A stretch of DNA of 64,000 bases from Helicobacter saguini. GTDB taxonomy: Bacteria; Campylobacterota; Campylobacteria; Campylobacterales; Helicobacteraceae. The stretch covers positions 1 through 64,000 of the forward strand of contig NZ_JRMP02000011.1 in assembly GCF_000762875.2 (NCBI RefSeq). The letters run 5' to 3'. The notes under the pieces were generated by a model, which saw only the letters and a list, made by a program, of their open reading frames with translations, searched no databases and had not been told where the DNA came from. Of the stretch, positions 1 through 8,998 are shown piece after piece (position 1 is the first letter of the stretch; each line of letters starts with the position of its first letter). The position numbers were made by a program, and so were the translations under genes.

Positions 1-85
1 GTAAAGATTCTAAACTCTCAGTAATACTAGCCTTTGTAATAATAAATTCTAAATTATCTATCTTTAGGGTAATAAATGAGTTCAT
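1..85 (-). CDS. Start of a probable VgrG-like type VI secretion spike protein (partial)
   Basis: Only the first 28 codons lie in the window; the gene runs off the left edge. An AAAGGA ribosome binding site precedes the ATG at 85. The visible N-terminus (MNSFITLKIDNLEFIITKAS) has the short beta-strand pattern that opens VgrG/gp27-like spike proteins, and the gene follows directly behind a PAAR-like gene on the same strand, the usual tip arrangement. With so little sequence the assignment rests mainly on context and could be wrong. Confidence 0.35.
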   Translation of the reverse strand, partial: MNSFITLKIDNLEFIITKASITESLESL

Positions 86-108
86 GGGTTTTTCCTTTTA
101 CATTGTGG

Positions 109-456
109 TTATGATTGCAATGTTAGGAAATCACTTGATTTTGGTTTATTATTTAAAATAAGTGGAAAACCTTTATCGGTTAATATCATACCTATATTTT
201 CCGCCAAAATCACACCTTTATCATTTATTTTCAAAAGATTAGACACACAAGATTTAGGTATATTAGAAATACAAGTGCAAGGTGTAGGAATTCCCAACGT
301 TGTATAGGAACAACCTAGTATTTTTGCGTTAATTAAATCAGATTCTACTATCACATTGCAATTATTTATTTTAAAAGCATTATGGTTATTTGTTTGTAAA
401 ATTACCTTGCCTTTATGGGGGCATTCTATAACATCAGATTCTAACAATGGATGCAT
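109..456 (-). CDS. PAAR-like (DUF4280-like) tip protein of a contractile injection or type VI secretion system
   Basis: The 115-residue protein starts at the ATG at 456, where AAAGGA gives proper spacing; a longer in-frame start would place that site inside the gene. It shows the PAAR-like layout: ECPHKGKV near residue 11, two short NNCNVIVESD-type repeats, GCSYTT, a PTPC cysteine cluster and a final TDKGFPLIL strand. In this family the protein forms the sharp cone that caps VgrG and may carry an effector. The next gene downstream, 23 bp away, has a VgrG-like start, which supports the call. The cysteines may bind a metal. The exact Pfam family is inferred from pattern. Confidence 0.55.
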   Translation of the reverse strand: MHPLLESDVIECPHKGKVILQTNNHNAFKINNCNVIVESDLINAKILGCSYTTLGIPTPCTCISNIPKSCVSNLLKINDKGVILAENIGMILTDKGFPLILNNKPKSSDFLTLQS

Positions 457-484
457 AAAATTTCCTTTCAAATATTTTTATAAC

Positions 485-1237
<753 letters not shown>

Positions 1238-1316
1238 TTATCAATTAGAAAATTATATATGAATTTTATGTTTTTTGGATAGAATCATTATAAAATTTAA
1301 AACAAAAGGCTACATT

Positions 1317-1988
1317 TTGCAACTAATTAGACAACTTGAAAAGCGGCTAAACTACACATTTAAAAACCACGAATTGCTAGAGGAGGCTTTAACGCATAAA
1401 AGCTATCACAAGCCCTATAATAACGAGCGGCTCGAATTTTTAGGCGATGCGGTGCTAGATATTGTGGTGGGGGAATTTTTATTTTTAAAGTTTCGCAATA
1501 AAAAGGAGGGCGTGTTATCTAAAATGCGTGCTTCTTTAGTCAATGAGGAGAGCTTTTGCCGCCTTGCAAATGCTTTGAACTTGGGTGATTGTTTATATAT
1601 GTCAGAGAGCGAAAATAATAATGGCGGACGAAGTAAGCCTAGTATTTTATCTAACGCATTTGAGGCGTTAATGGCAGTGATTTATTTAGAATCTGGACTC
1701 GATTGCGTAAAGAGCGTGTTTTATCCGCTTATGGAATCTAATTTTGATATTAATGAAACGCTTTTGAAAGATTATAAGTCAAGCTTGCAAGAGCTAACCC
1801 AAGAGATTTTTGGCGTAACGCCGACTTATTCATTAGTAAGTGAAAGCGGTCCAGACCATAATAAAACCTTTACAATGCAAGTCTTTATAAACGAGAAACC
1901 TTATGCTACCGCAAGTGGCAATAGCAAGAAAAACGCCCAACAAGAAGCCGCCAGAATCACGTTAGAAAAGCTAGAAAGTAAAAAATGA
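1317..1988 (+). CDS. rnc: Ribonuclease III
   Basis: Endonuclease that cleaves double-stranded RNA in rRNA maturation and RNA decay. The signature [10 protein letters not shown] sits at residues 37-46 and the second acidic cluster in [11 protein letters not shown]; a C-terminal double-stranded-RNA-binding domain covers about residues 150-223 ([21 protein letters not shown]). I chose the TTG at 1317 because AAAAGG lies seven bases upstream and the protein then begins at the family-typical helix; an in-frame TTG at 1275 would add 14 residues. The stop codon overlaps the start of a small ORF, suggesting translational coupling. Confidence 0.95.
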   Translation: MQLIRQLEKRLNYTFKNHELLEEALTHKSYHKPYNNERLEFLGDAVLDIVVGEFLFLKFRNKKEGVLSKMRASLVNEESFCRLANALNLGDCLYMSESENNNGGRSKPSILSNAFEALMAVIYLESGLDCVKSVFYPLMESNFDINETLLKDYKSSLQELTQEIFGVTPTYSLVSESGPDHNKTFTMQVFINEKPYATASGNSKKNAQQEAARITLEKLESKK

Positions 1989-2176
1989 CAAAAGAGCAAC
2001 TCAAATCAACCATTACAAAGATTATCACTTCGCATAATCTGCCCTTTGATAAAACTACGCTAATTTCAGCTATAAATGAAAGCATTGATGAAATGCCAAA
2101 AATAGAATTTGATAAAACATTCAACAAAGATTCTAACGCCACTAAATCACGCAAAAGTTTTCGCAATAAATCTTAA
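1985..2176 (+). CDS. Small hypothetical protein coupled to rnc
   Basis: A 63-residue lysine- and serine-rich ORF whose ATG overlaps the rnc stop codon in an ATGA arrangement. It has no signal peptide, membrane segment or recognised motif; the last 15 residues ([14 protein letters not shown] region) are basic and could contact RNA. The ATGA overlap is the main reason to believe it is translated. It could equally be the decayed end of an older gene, since the following 400 bp are clearly pseudogenic. Confidence 0.45.
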   Translation: MTKEQLKSTITKIITSHNLPFDKTTLISAINESIDEMPKIEFDKTFNKDSNATKSRKSFRNKS

Positions 2177-2196
2177 AAATTTCCAAAGGAGTTTGT

Positions 2197-2594
2197 ATAA
2201 AACATTTACTTATATGTATGGTAAGCCTTGTGGATTTAGTGTGTTAAATACAGCGGAGCTAAAGTGCGATAATAAGCAGGTTAAATATAATTGAAAGCGA
2301 GGTTGAGAGATTGCCAAAAAAGGACGGATATGACAACGTCTTTTATATAATACATAATGATGGCTCTTTTGTTAGCGTGTGGTTTGAGGGTGATATTTTG
2401 CATATAACGCTAAAAACATGATGATGGATTTGTCAAGGCGAAATACACCAATTTTAGGTTACTAAAAAATAAAAATAGTGTGCTTGTAGCGTAAAATGGG
2501 CCACCAAAGTATATGATGATAGAAGTAATGGCGAGGAAAATTCACATTATAGCAAGATTCTAAAGTCAACTTAGTGGCAAAGGAAGTGGAATAG
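2197..2594 (+). pseudogene. Decayed gene for a small exported protein
   Basis: A good AAAGGAG site is followed, at start-codon distance, by ATA at 2197 rather than ATG. The codons after it read as a signal-peptide-like hydrophobic stretch (KHLLICMVSLVDLVC) that ends in a stop. Further coherent pieces lie in changing frames: NTAELKCDNKQVKYN, then GYDNVFYIIHNDGSFVSVWF, then WATKVYDDRSNGEENSHY, then KVNLVAKEVE ending at 2594. At least three frame changes and a lost start make it a pseudogene. It may belong with the small secreted protein at 3704, but no clear sequence similarity was visible. Confidence 0.5.
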
Positions 2595-2939
2595 ATTCTA
2601 TACTTTTATAGAATCTTAGAATCTAGATTCTATATTGCAAGGCACAAAACGAAAAATATTTTTCTAACCTTAAGTGTGGCTTCTTTGAGAATAGATAAAA
2701 GAAAAATATTTAAAAATTAGATTCTATATTTTTTCTAGAATCTTATTTTAGATTCTATATTTCGCTTCGCTCATAACCTAATCGCCCACCCACCGCCCTA
2801 TTTGTGATAAACTACGCCGCACACCACCTTTTTTTTAAATACAATTATAGAATCTAATTTTCAAAAAAGATTCTAAAAAAAGGGACAAAGAATGTCTTAT
2901 TTTTTCACTAAGATTCTATAAAAGTTTAAGGAGAATCTT
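2595..2939. repeat. Repeat-rich spacer upstream of the dnaE fragment
   Basis: No gene is visible. The spacer holds many copies of TAGAATCT/AGATTCTA, including a palindromic TAGAATCTAGATTCTA pair near 2625, and one copy of the second dispersed repeat (ATCGCCCACCCACCGCCCTA) at about 2781-2800. The last 20 bp supply a ribosome binding site (AAGGAG) for the next ORF. Confidence 0.7.
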
Positions 2940-3587
2940 GTGAACGCAAGAAAAAATGAAACAAAAAATATAGAATCTAACATAAAATTCACGCACTTGA
3001 ATTTACATACTGAATATTCACAAGCTGGCATAATAAAGATAGAATCTTTGGCTAAACGCCTAAAAGAGCTAGGAATGACAAGCGTGGCGATTACTGATAA
3101 TGGAAATATGTTTGGTGCGATTGAATTTTATAAGATTATGAAAAAGCATGGCATAAAGCCTATTATAGGGCTTCAAACGCATATTCAAACGCATATTCAA
3201 ACGCATATTCAAACGCGCGTTAGCAATAAATATAGAAAACCCCCGCTTTTTTCTTTATTTGCCAAAAATAAAGTGGGATATAAGAATCTTATGTATTTAG
3301 CAACTAAAGGTTGTTTGCACGCAGTTTATGGAAAAGCCACAATTACTAAAGAGATTCTAAGAAAGCATTGTGAAGGGCTTATTTGCACTTCGGCGTCTTT
3401 AAAAGGCAAGATTGCTTGGCGTTTGAATCTAGATTCTAATAGCAAAAATGCCGCTTTAGAATCTGCTCTAACTTATAAAGATATTTTTGGCGAAGATTTT
3501 TATATTGAAATAATACGACTAGATAAGGAGCTACACGATGATTATTTAATTAGACTTAGCAAAGAAACGGGTATGTGCGTTATTTAA
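2940..3587 (+). pseudogene. Truncated DNA polymerase III alpha-subunit fragment (PHP domain only)
   Basis: The 215-residue ORF starts at a GTG with AAGGAG six bases upstream and aligns in pattern with only the N-terminal PHP domain of DnaE (normally about 1,200 residues): LNLHTEYS, the TDNGNMFGAIEFYKIMKK block and GIKPIIG. It stops at RLSKETGMCVI, where intact DnaE continues into its polymerase core. Two PHP histidines seem replaced by asparagine (HLNLHTEYS for HLHLHTEYS, TDNGN for TDHGN). A 12-bp tandem repeat encodes a QTHI run at about residues 79-94. This is very probably a duplicated fragment, with the functional dnaE elsewhere. Whether it is expressed is unknown. Confidence 0.75.
3174..3221. 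repeat. 12-bp tandem repeat, four units
   Basis: Three exact copies of CAAACGCATATT (3174, 3186, 3198) followed by a diverged fourth unit at 3210. It encodes repeated QTHI within the dnaE fragment and has a period that is a multiple of three, so copy-number change would not shift the frame. Confidence 0.9.
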
Positions 3588-3703
3588 AAAAAGAAGATGC
3601 AGATACGCTACATTTGAAACTATTAAACCAAATTTTTTTTGTATAATAAATGTGTAATTTAAAATCTAGATTCCAAAAATTTATATTTTTATAGGATAAA
3701 ATT

Positions 3704-4126
3704 ATGAAAAAGATAGTTTTTAATTTTTTAACTAGTTGTAGTTTGGTTTTTGCATTTGATTTTAGCAGAATAGCTTGTGATAGCTTTGATGTAAAAATAA
3801 AACTTATGGAAGAGGATTTAATGCCAAGCGAGATAATCACTTTGTATAATGGCGGCAGTGTTAGTTTAAATGATGTCGATGGACAGCCAAAGTTTAATAT
3901 CACAGATGATGGATTTCATGCGTCTGTAATTAGTGGTGAATTTCACTACAACAATATGAAAAAAGAGAGCGAAAAAAATGGTCTAATTACATGTAGTATG
4001 ATGTCTAAAGCTCAATTTTGGAAAAAGGATGGAGCAGAGCAAACGCCTGTGATAAAAAAAATTTATTACACTATTTCACGTGATAAATACACAAGAGAAA
4101 GACTTATTGTTAAAGCTAAATATTAA
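3704..4126 (+). CDS. Small secreted or periplasmic protein of unknown function
   Basis: The 140-residue protein has a clear signal peptide (MKKIVFNFLTSCSLVFA, probable cleavage before FDFS). The mature part holds cysteines in IACDSF and ITCSMM that could pair in the periplasm, and ends in a basic strand (YTRERLIVKAKY). The start is the ATG at 3704 with AGGA upstream. I do not recognise the family. It stands alone between a dnaE fragment and a repeat-filled spacer, so context gives no role. Confidence 0.7.
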   Translation: MKKIVFNFLTSCSLVFAFDFSRIACDSFDVKIKLMEEDLMPSEIITLYNGGSVSLNDVDGQPKFNITDDGFHASVISGEFHYNNMKKESEKNGLITCSMMSKAQFWKKDGAEQTPVIKKIYYTISRDKYTRERLIVKAKY

Positions 4127-4604
4127 ATTTAGAATCTCAAGTTTTATTATAAAATTTTATTTCAAAACTTAACCCTTGCTAATGTAGGTAAATAATTATA
4201 TATTTAAAATACTCATTTAAATTTTGGCTTTAAAACTTCCTTTAAAAAGGGTGGTGGGTGGGCGATAGGATAAAAAAATTAGAATCTTAGATTCTATCCA
4301 CGTCTTAAAAAAGGGCTTTTGGCTTAAAATATAGAATCTAGATTCTATATCTTAATTTGAATCTTTAGCAAAAGTCGCAGTTGCAAACTTTTTTTTAATC
4401 TTAAAAAAGGGTGGTAGGGTGGGAATAGATTAAAAAGTTTGCAACTGCGACTTTTGCGTTTAGATTCTATATTTGCCTTGGAAATTGCCTAAACGCCCTG
4501 TTTTTAAAAAACTTAGAATCTAGATTCTATATTTTTAGAATCCCATCGCCCTATTTTAAGAAAAAAGTCCAAAGTTTCAAATTTCATAACTTTAAGGATA
4601 AAAA
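4127..4604. repeat. Repeat-filled spacer
   Basis: No ORF of note. It contains the G-rich dispersed repeat (about 4248-4270, GGGTGGTGGGTGGGCGATAG), several AGATTCTA/TAGAATCT copies and a long inverted repeat annotated separately. The last bases give the ribosome binding site of the MCP gene. Confidence 0.8.
4368..4457. repeat. 26-bp perfect inverted repeat with a G-rich loop (MITE-like hairpin)
   Basis: Left arm 4368-4393 and right arm 4432-4457 are perfect reverse complements. The 38-nt loop carries the dispersed G-rich repeat (GGGTGGTAGGGTGGGAATAG). The same architecture, with a closely similar loop and similar outer arm sequence, lies in frame inside hemA at 6614-6704, so this appears to be a repeat family rather than a chance hairpin. 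Confidence 0.85.
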
Positions 4605-5750
4605 ATGTTTCGTTCATTATATTTGCGAATGCGCGTTACGCACATTTTAGGAATTGTGATTTTGCTTTGCAATGCAGCCTTTTTTACGCAAGATTCTATC
4701 TCGCAAATCGTTCAGGTTGCCCTTGCGATTGCCCTTGTTTTCCATGATTTAGACGAGAAGTTTTGGGGCGTAAAACTTACGAATATCATAACTAAAGAGC
4801 TGCAAAATATGACCCTAAACTCCAAGCTAAAAGTCGATACATCTTTTAGCAAAGAAAATGCGCAGATTCTAAAACTTATCGATATTTTTAAGGAAAAAAT
4901 AAAAAACATCGCCCTAGTTATCAAGCAAAAAACGCATAGCAACCAAGAAAATATTAAGGGACTGCAAGACATTTCTAACTTTTTGCAAACCTGCTCAAGC
5001 GATATGAGTAAGGTTGTGACTAGCACGAATAAGCAAACGCTACTAATAGAATCTTTGCTAAATGACTTTATTACGCAGGTGCAAAATGCTGAATCTAGCG
5101 GGCAGAGCATGATTTTAAATGTGCGTGAAATAAATACACTTTTGCAAAATATTCAGGATTTAATCGCTAAGATTTCTAGTCAAAATGCCGAATTGACCGA
5201 GTGTTTTAGCACTTTGGAAAATAACACCGCCCAAATTATTAGCATTGTGGATGCGGTGCGAAAAATTGCGGAGCAAACAAATCTACTTGCCTTAAATGCG
5301 GCGATTGAAGCAGCTAGGGCTGGAGAGCATGGACGTGGCTTTGCAGTTGTGGCTGATGAGATTAAAAAACTTGCCGAAAGCACGCAAAGCTCGCTATCTC
5401 AAATCAATAATAATGTCAAAACGATGACGCAAAGTGTGGAATCTAGCCGCGATGTATTGAATCTAAGTAGCGAAAATATCACGGATTTGCTAGAGAAAAA
5501 TAAGAGTGCGAGTGAAAGCGTAGAGAGCTTTGAAGTGGCGTTTGATATGAGTATGAAAAGCATTCAAAATATCGCACAAAATTCGCAAAAAGTTAGGGAA
5601 AATCTAAGTATAATCGTGCAAGATATTCAAAAAATCGTAATTTTTTCGAATAATAATTTAAGCCATAGCAAGGATATTTCTAACATTTCACTTGATATAA
5701 AACAAGATTTTAACAAGCTTGAAAATGAAATCAGCGTTTTGACAAATTAG
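4605..5750 (+). CDS. Methyl-accepting chemotaxis protein lacking a periplasmic sensor domain
   Basis: Chemoreceptor of 381 residues with the highly conserved CheA/CheW-contact hairpin ([20 protein letters not shown], then [16 protein letters not shown]). Two hydrophobic segments lie at about residues 8-25 and 34-48 with only a few residues between them, followed by a cytoplasmic coiled coil, so no external ligand domain or recognisable HAMP exists. Signals are therefore probably intracellular or membrane-borne. A paralogue of identical length, with the same FHDLDEK and MTLNSKLK motifs, is at 16000-17145. The TAG stop lies inside a dispersed AGATTCTA repeat. Confidence 0.9.
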   Translation: MFRSLYLRMRVTHILGIVILLCNAAFFTQDSISQIVQVALAIALVFHDLDEKFWGVKLTNIITKELQNMTLNSKLKVDTSFSKENAQILKLIDIFKEKIKNIALVIKQKTHSNQENIKGLQDISNFLQTCSSDMSKVVTSTNKQTLLIESLLNDFITQVQNAESSGQSMILNVREINTLLQNIQDLIAKISSQNAELTECFSTLENNTAQIISIVDAVRKIAEQTNLLALNAAIEAARAGEHGRGFAVVADEIKKLAESTQSSLSQINNNVKTMTQSVESSRDVLNLSSENITDLLEKNKSASESVESFEVAFDMSMKSIQNIAQNSQKVRENLSIIVQDIQKIVIFSNNNLSHSKDISNISLDIKQDFNKLENEISVLTN

Positions 5751-6169
5751 ATTCTATAGAATCTAACTCCTTAAGGGGTGGCTGGGCGGGAATAGATAAA
5801 GAAGATTCTAAAGATTCTGTCCTAACAAAAGGGCGGATGGCAAACGATAAGTTAGAATCTAAAAATGCTATTTTTGATAATGCAGATTCTAAAGATTCCC
5901 TTTCATTCACCCACCACCCTATTAAAAAAATAGATTCTATAGAATCTGTTTCAAAATGTTTCATTTGGTAATGTTGCGTTATTTTATTGTGTAATAAATT
6001 CACATTTTTTAGAATTTAATTCTATATTTTTTTATAAAAAATGATGAGTGTTTTTAAGTGATTTTGCCATGAATCTTATATATAAAAATATTTAAGTTAA
6101 AAGTTTAGAATCTAAGATTTGATTTTTGATAAAATTACGATTTAGATTCTATAAATTTTGGGTAAAAAT
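5749..6169. repeat. Repeat-filled spacer upstream of hemA with a composite element
   Basis: At 5749-5810 lies a composite unit: AGATTCTATAGAATCT, then ACTCCTTAAGGGGTGG, a G-rich stretch ending GGGAATAGATAAA, then AGATTCTA. Near-identical units occur inside coding genes at about 25949-26019 and 30070-30139. A second inverse copy of the C-rich repeat (CACCCACCACCCTATT) is near 5910-5927, followed by AGATTCTATAGAATCT. A minus-strand 90-codon open frame here consists almost entirely of repeat-encoded peptides and is not called as a gene. Confidence 0.8.
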
Positions 6170-7939
6170 ATGTATATTATAGTTAGTTTTTCGCATCAAA
6201 ATACGAGTGTGGAAGTGCGTGAGAAGCTGCACTTTAGCGATGAAGAGTGTATAAAAATCTTGCCACTTTTGCGACAAATAAATGGTATAAAAGAAGTAAT
6301 GCTGCTTTCTACTTGCAATCGTTGCGAGATTTATGCCTTTGTAGATTCTAATATTTGTAATAATTTTAGTGAAAAGTTACAGAATCTAGATTCTAAAAAT
6401 CTTATGAAAACTAAGGTAGATATTTCGCTACCGCTCAATATGACAAATAAAAATACAGAATCTACAACTAAAGATTCTAAAAAGTTAGAAAATATAGAAT
6501 CTAATTTGCAAGATTCTAGATTCTATAAAAATATAGATTCTATAGAATCTAAAAATTCTAATATTTGTAATAATTTTAATGAAAAGTTACAGAATCTAGA
6601 TTCTAAAAGTATGCAAAATTCGCACTCGCACCCTTTGCATAAATCTATTCCCACCCAACCTCCCACTTTTAAGATTAATGCAAAGGGTGCAAGTGCGAAT
6701 TTTGAAAACACGCAAAAAATTACAGAATATCTAACTAAAGATTCTAAAAAGTTAGAAAATATAGAATCTAATCACAAAAACCACCAGCCTTTTTTAAATA
6801 AAAATATAGAATCTACCCCCAAAGATTCTATAAAAAAAATTACAGATTCCATAATAAAAGCCATTAGCGATTACAAAAAAATCGATATAAAAGAGCTAGA
6901 AAATCCGCAGATTCTAAGCGGGGAAGAGGCTATAAAGCACGTATTTTGCGTGGCTAGCGCGCTTGTATCGCTCGTTGTCGGGGAGAGCCAAATTAGCGGG
7001 CAACTCAAAGACGCTTTTAAGCTAAGTAGCGAGAATAATTTTAGTTCAAAGTGGCTAAATCGCCTTATTACTTACGCGTTTCGCTGCGCTGCGGCGGTGC
7101 GTAGTCAAACTGATATTTCCAAAAATCCTGTTTCGATTGCTTCGATTATGGCGACTTTGGCTCTTGAATTTATAGAATCTAAAGCCCTAAAAAGCCCTAA
7201 AATCCTTATAATCGGCGTTGGTGAAATGGGAAAATTGAGCCTAAAACATCTTGCAAAACATAACCTTAATCTAAGCTTAACCAACCGCACGCAGCAAAAC
7301 GCAAACGCCCTGCTGGACGCTACAAAAATAGACGCAAAAATCATTCCTTTTAGTGATTTAGCCACCGCGATAAATGAGCATCAAATAGTGATAACAGCGG
7401 TTAGCGGCGGCGTGATAATCACCGAAAATATGCTAAAACTGCGTAAAAATGATAGAATCTTTTTTGATTTATCAATCCCTAGAAATATCTCATTTGGCAG
7501 CCACTCATTTGGCTCTACGGCGATAAAAAGCCGCGATAAAAGGCTCAAAAATATCCTAAAAAATATCGAGGTTGTGTGCGTGGATGACCTTAAAAAACGT
7601 GCCGCCAAGCACATAGAATCTCGCCGCGAAAACCTGGAATCTGCCCTTAAAATCGTGGATAAATTTGTGCGTGATTTTGCGATTTATCTTAACAATTTGG
7701 AGCTTGACCCGCTTATCAAAAAAATGCGTCACAAGGCAAAAATGGCAAGTTTAAAAGAGATAAATCGCGCGATAAAAAAGGGCTTTTTGCCTGAGGCTTT
7801 GCGTGAAAATATCACGCGTTTGGCGCATAGCATTTTTAATGAATTTTTACACACGCCAACGATGAATTTACGCGCGATGAGCGAAGAGGCTGGGGCGGAT
7901 AGCGCCTTAGAATCTATTGCGAAATTTTTTGGGGAATAG
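6170..7939 (+). CDS. hemA: Glutamyl-tRNA reductase with repeat-derived insertion
   Basis: First enzyme of the C5 heme pathway: reduces glutamyl-tRNA to glutamate-1-semialdehyde with NADPH. The catalytic cysteine lies in STCNRCE (47-53); VVGESQISGQLKDA and the NADPH-binding GVGEMGKL follow. The protein has 589 residues against about 420-450 usual, because roughly residues 59-223 are low-complexity repeat peptides (ENIESN, DSIES, LNMTNK) inserted between the catalytic cysteine region and the rest of the catalytic domain. The insert contains an internal 54-bp duplication and an inverted-repeat hairpin. The ATG at 6170 is preferred over a TTG four codons upstream because the protein then begins at the conserved first strand. 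The open frame through the insert suggests that it is translated. Confidence 0.95.
   Translation: MYIIVSFSHQNTSVEVREKLHFSDEECIKILPLLRQINGIKEVMLLSTCNRCEIYAFVDSNICNNFSEKLQNLDSKNLMKTKVDISLPLNMTNKNTESTTKDSKKLENIESNLQDSRFYKNIDSIESKNSNICNNFNEKLQNLDSKSMQNSHSHPLHKSIPTQPPTFKINAKGASANFENTQKITEYLTKDSKKLENIESNHKNHQPFLNKNIESTPKDSIKKITDSIIKAISDYKKIDIKELENPQILSGEEAIKHVFCVASALVSLVVGESQISGQLKDAFKLSSENNFSSKWLNRLITYAFRCAAAVRSQTDISKNPVSIASIMATLALEFIESKALKSPKILIIGVGEMGKLSLKHLAKHNLNLSLTNRTQQNANALLDATKIDAKIIPFSDLATAINEHQIVITAVSGGVIITENMLKLRKNDRIFFDLSIPRNISFGSHSFGSTAIKSRDKRLKNILKNIEVVCVDDLKKRAAKHIESRRENLESALKIVDKFVRDFAIYLNNLELDPLIKKMRHKAKMASLKEINRAIKKGFLPEALRENITRLAHSIFNEFLHTPTMNLRAMSEEAGADSALESIAKFFGE
6345..6398. 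repeat. 54-bp direct duplication in hemA, copy 1 (copy 2 at 6555-6608)
   Basis: The two copies differ at one base by eye and encode the same peptide (NICNNFSEKLQNLDSK and NICNNFNEKLQNLDSK). They lie 210 bp apart in the insertion region, a multiple of three, so the frame is preserved. Confidence 0.9.
6614..6704. repeat. 27-bp inverted repeat hairpin inside hemA
   Basis: Arms 6614-6640 and 6678-6704 are reverse complements with one mismatch. The 37-nt loop contains the C-rich dispersed repeat (AATCTATTCCCACCC) and ends TTTTAAGATTA, matching the loop of the intergenic hairpin at 4368-4457. The element is read through in frame as QNSHSHPLHKSIPTQPPTFK and following residues. Confidence 0.85.
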
Positions 7940-7969
7940 CTTATTAGTTTGAGTTTTTAAGGAGATTTT

Positions 7970-8995
7970 ATGAAAAATGTGGCGATTATTTCTGGGGCTA
8001 GTTCTGGGCTAGGGAGTGAATTTGTGGTCGCGGTTTTGGAGAAATATGCTATTTTTGGGTCAGGAAATTTAGAATATTCTAAGGGAAAAATTATAGAACC
8101 TACTTTTGAAAACTTGCAAGATTCTATAAAAATTAATGAAATTTGGCTAATTGCAAGACGTGAAAAGTCAAAATATCACTTGGATTTAAATGCCTTAGAA
8201 TCTAAATATAGCGGTGTTAAATTTGTTTATTTTTCGCTTGATTTAGGGCAAGATTCTAGCTTTATTACTTTGCAAAATGCACTTAATAATGGGAAGCCAA
8301 ATGTTAGAATCTTAATAAATAACGCTGGTTTTGAACGCGATGGCGCGTTTATAAATATGCAAAATAGCGACATTATCACGCTTTTAGATTTGAATATTAA
8401 GGGTGCGACTTTGCTTAGTAAAATTGTGCTGCCTTTTATGTTAGAAAATTTAGAAGTTTTTAAGGAAAAAGTTATAGAATCTAATTTGCAAAATCCACAA
8501 GATTCTATAGAATCTAAGTTACAAAATTCGCAAGTTTTAGACAAAAAAATTACAGAATCTACTTCGCAAGATTCTATAAAAAATTCTAAAAATCCTAATA
8601 TTTTAGATAAGGAAATTACTGCCTTTATTGTGATGGTAGGCTCAGTTTCTGGCTTTGCTCCCATTCCAAATCAAGCCGTGTATGCCGCTAGCAAGGGCTA
8701 TATTGAGTATTTTAGCAAGGCTTTGGCGTTTGAGTTAAAAGATTCTAATGTAAATGTGCTGCTTTTCTGCCCCGGAAATATGGATACTGAGATGAATAGC
8801 CGCGCTGATACGATAAGTCGTGGTGGGAAATTCTCAAAACTGCCCTTTTTAAATATCAAAAAAGAAACGCGCATTATCTTGCAAAAAGCAGAGCGTGGCG
8901 AAAAAATCTACACCGCCCTACCATTCTACAAATTTTATAGGTTTTTAAGCAAAATAATTCCAAATAACATAATTATGAAATTTAACAAATACTAG
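7970..8995 (+). CDS. Short-chain dehydrogenase/reductase with repeat-derived insert
   Basis: NAD(P)-dependent SDR. The nucleotide-binding SGASSGLG is at residues 8-15, NNAG at 117-120, the serine region VGSVSGFA at about 223-230 and the catalytic YAASK at 238-242. At 341 residues it is longer than typical SDRs (about 250); residues 165-217 are repeat-derived (VIESNLQNPQDSIESKLQNS and similar) and lie between the active-site asparagine helix and the catalytic serine strand. A smaller insert is at about 33-55. The substrate is unknown. The start has AAGGAG upstream, 30 bp after hemA, so co-transcription is likely. The stop TAG is part of a dispersed repeat. Confidence 0.88.
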   Translation: MKNVAIISGASSGLGSEFVVAVLEKYAIFGSGNLEYSKGKIIEPTFENLQDSIKINEIWLIARREKSKYHLDLNALESKYSGVKFVYFSLDLGQDSSFITLQNALNNGKPNVRILINNAGFERDGAFINMQNSDIITLLDLNIKGATLLSKIVLPFMLENLEVFKEKVIESNLQNPQDSIESKLQNSQVLDKKITESTSQDSIKNSKNPNILDKEITAFIVMVGSVSGFAPIPNQAVYAASKGYIEYFSKALAFELKDSNVNVLLFCPGNMDTEMNSRADTISRGGKFSKLPFLNIKKETRIILQKAERGEKIYTALPFYKFYRFLSKIIPNNIIMKFNKY

Positions 8996-8998
8996 ATT

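Noticed and set aside
2595-2939. Small RNA gene or tRNA in the spacer
   Set aside because: No cloverleaf or conserved RNA sequence was found; the structure is explained by repeats.
5731-6003. Minus-strand 90-codon ORF
   Set aside because: It consists almost wholly of repeat-encoded peptides (DSIES, LESALS), overlaps the MCP end and lacks a ribosome binding site.
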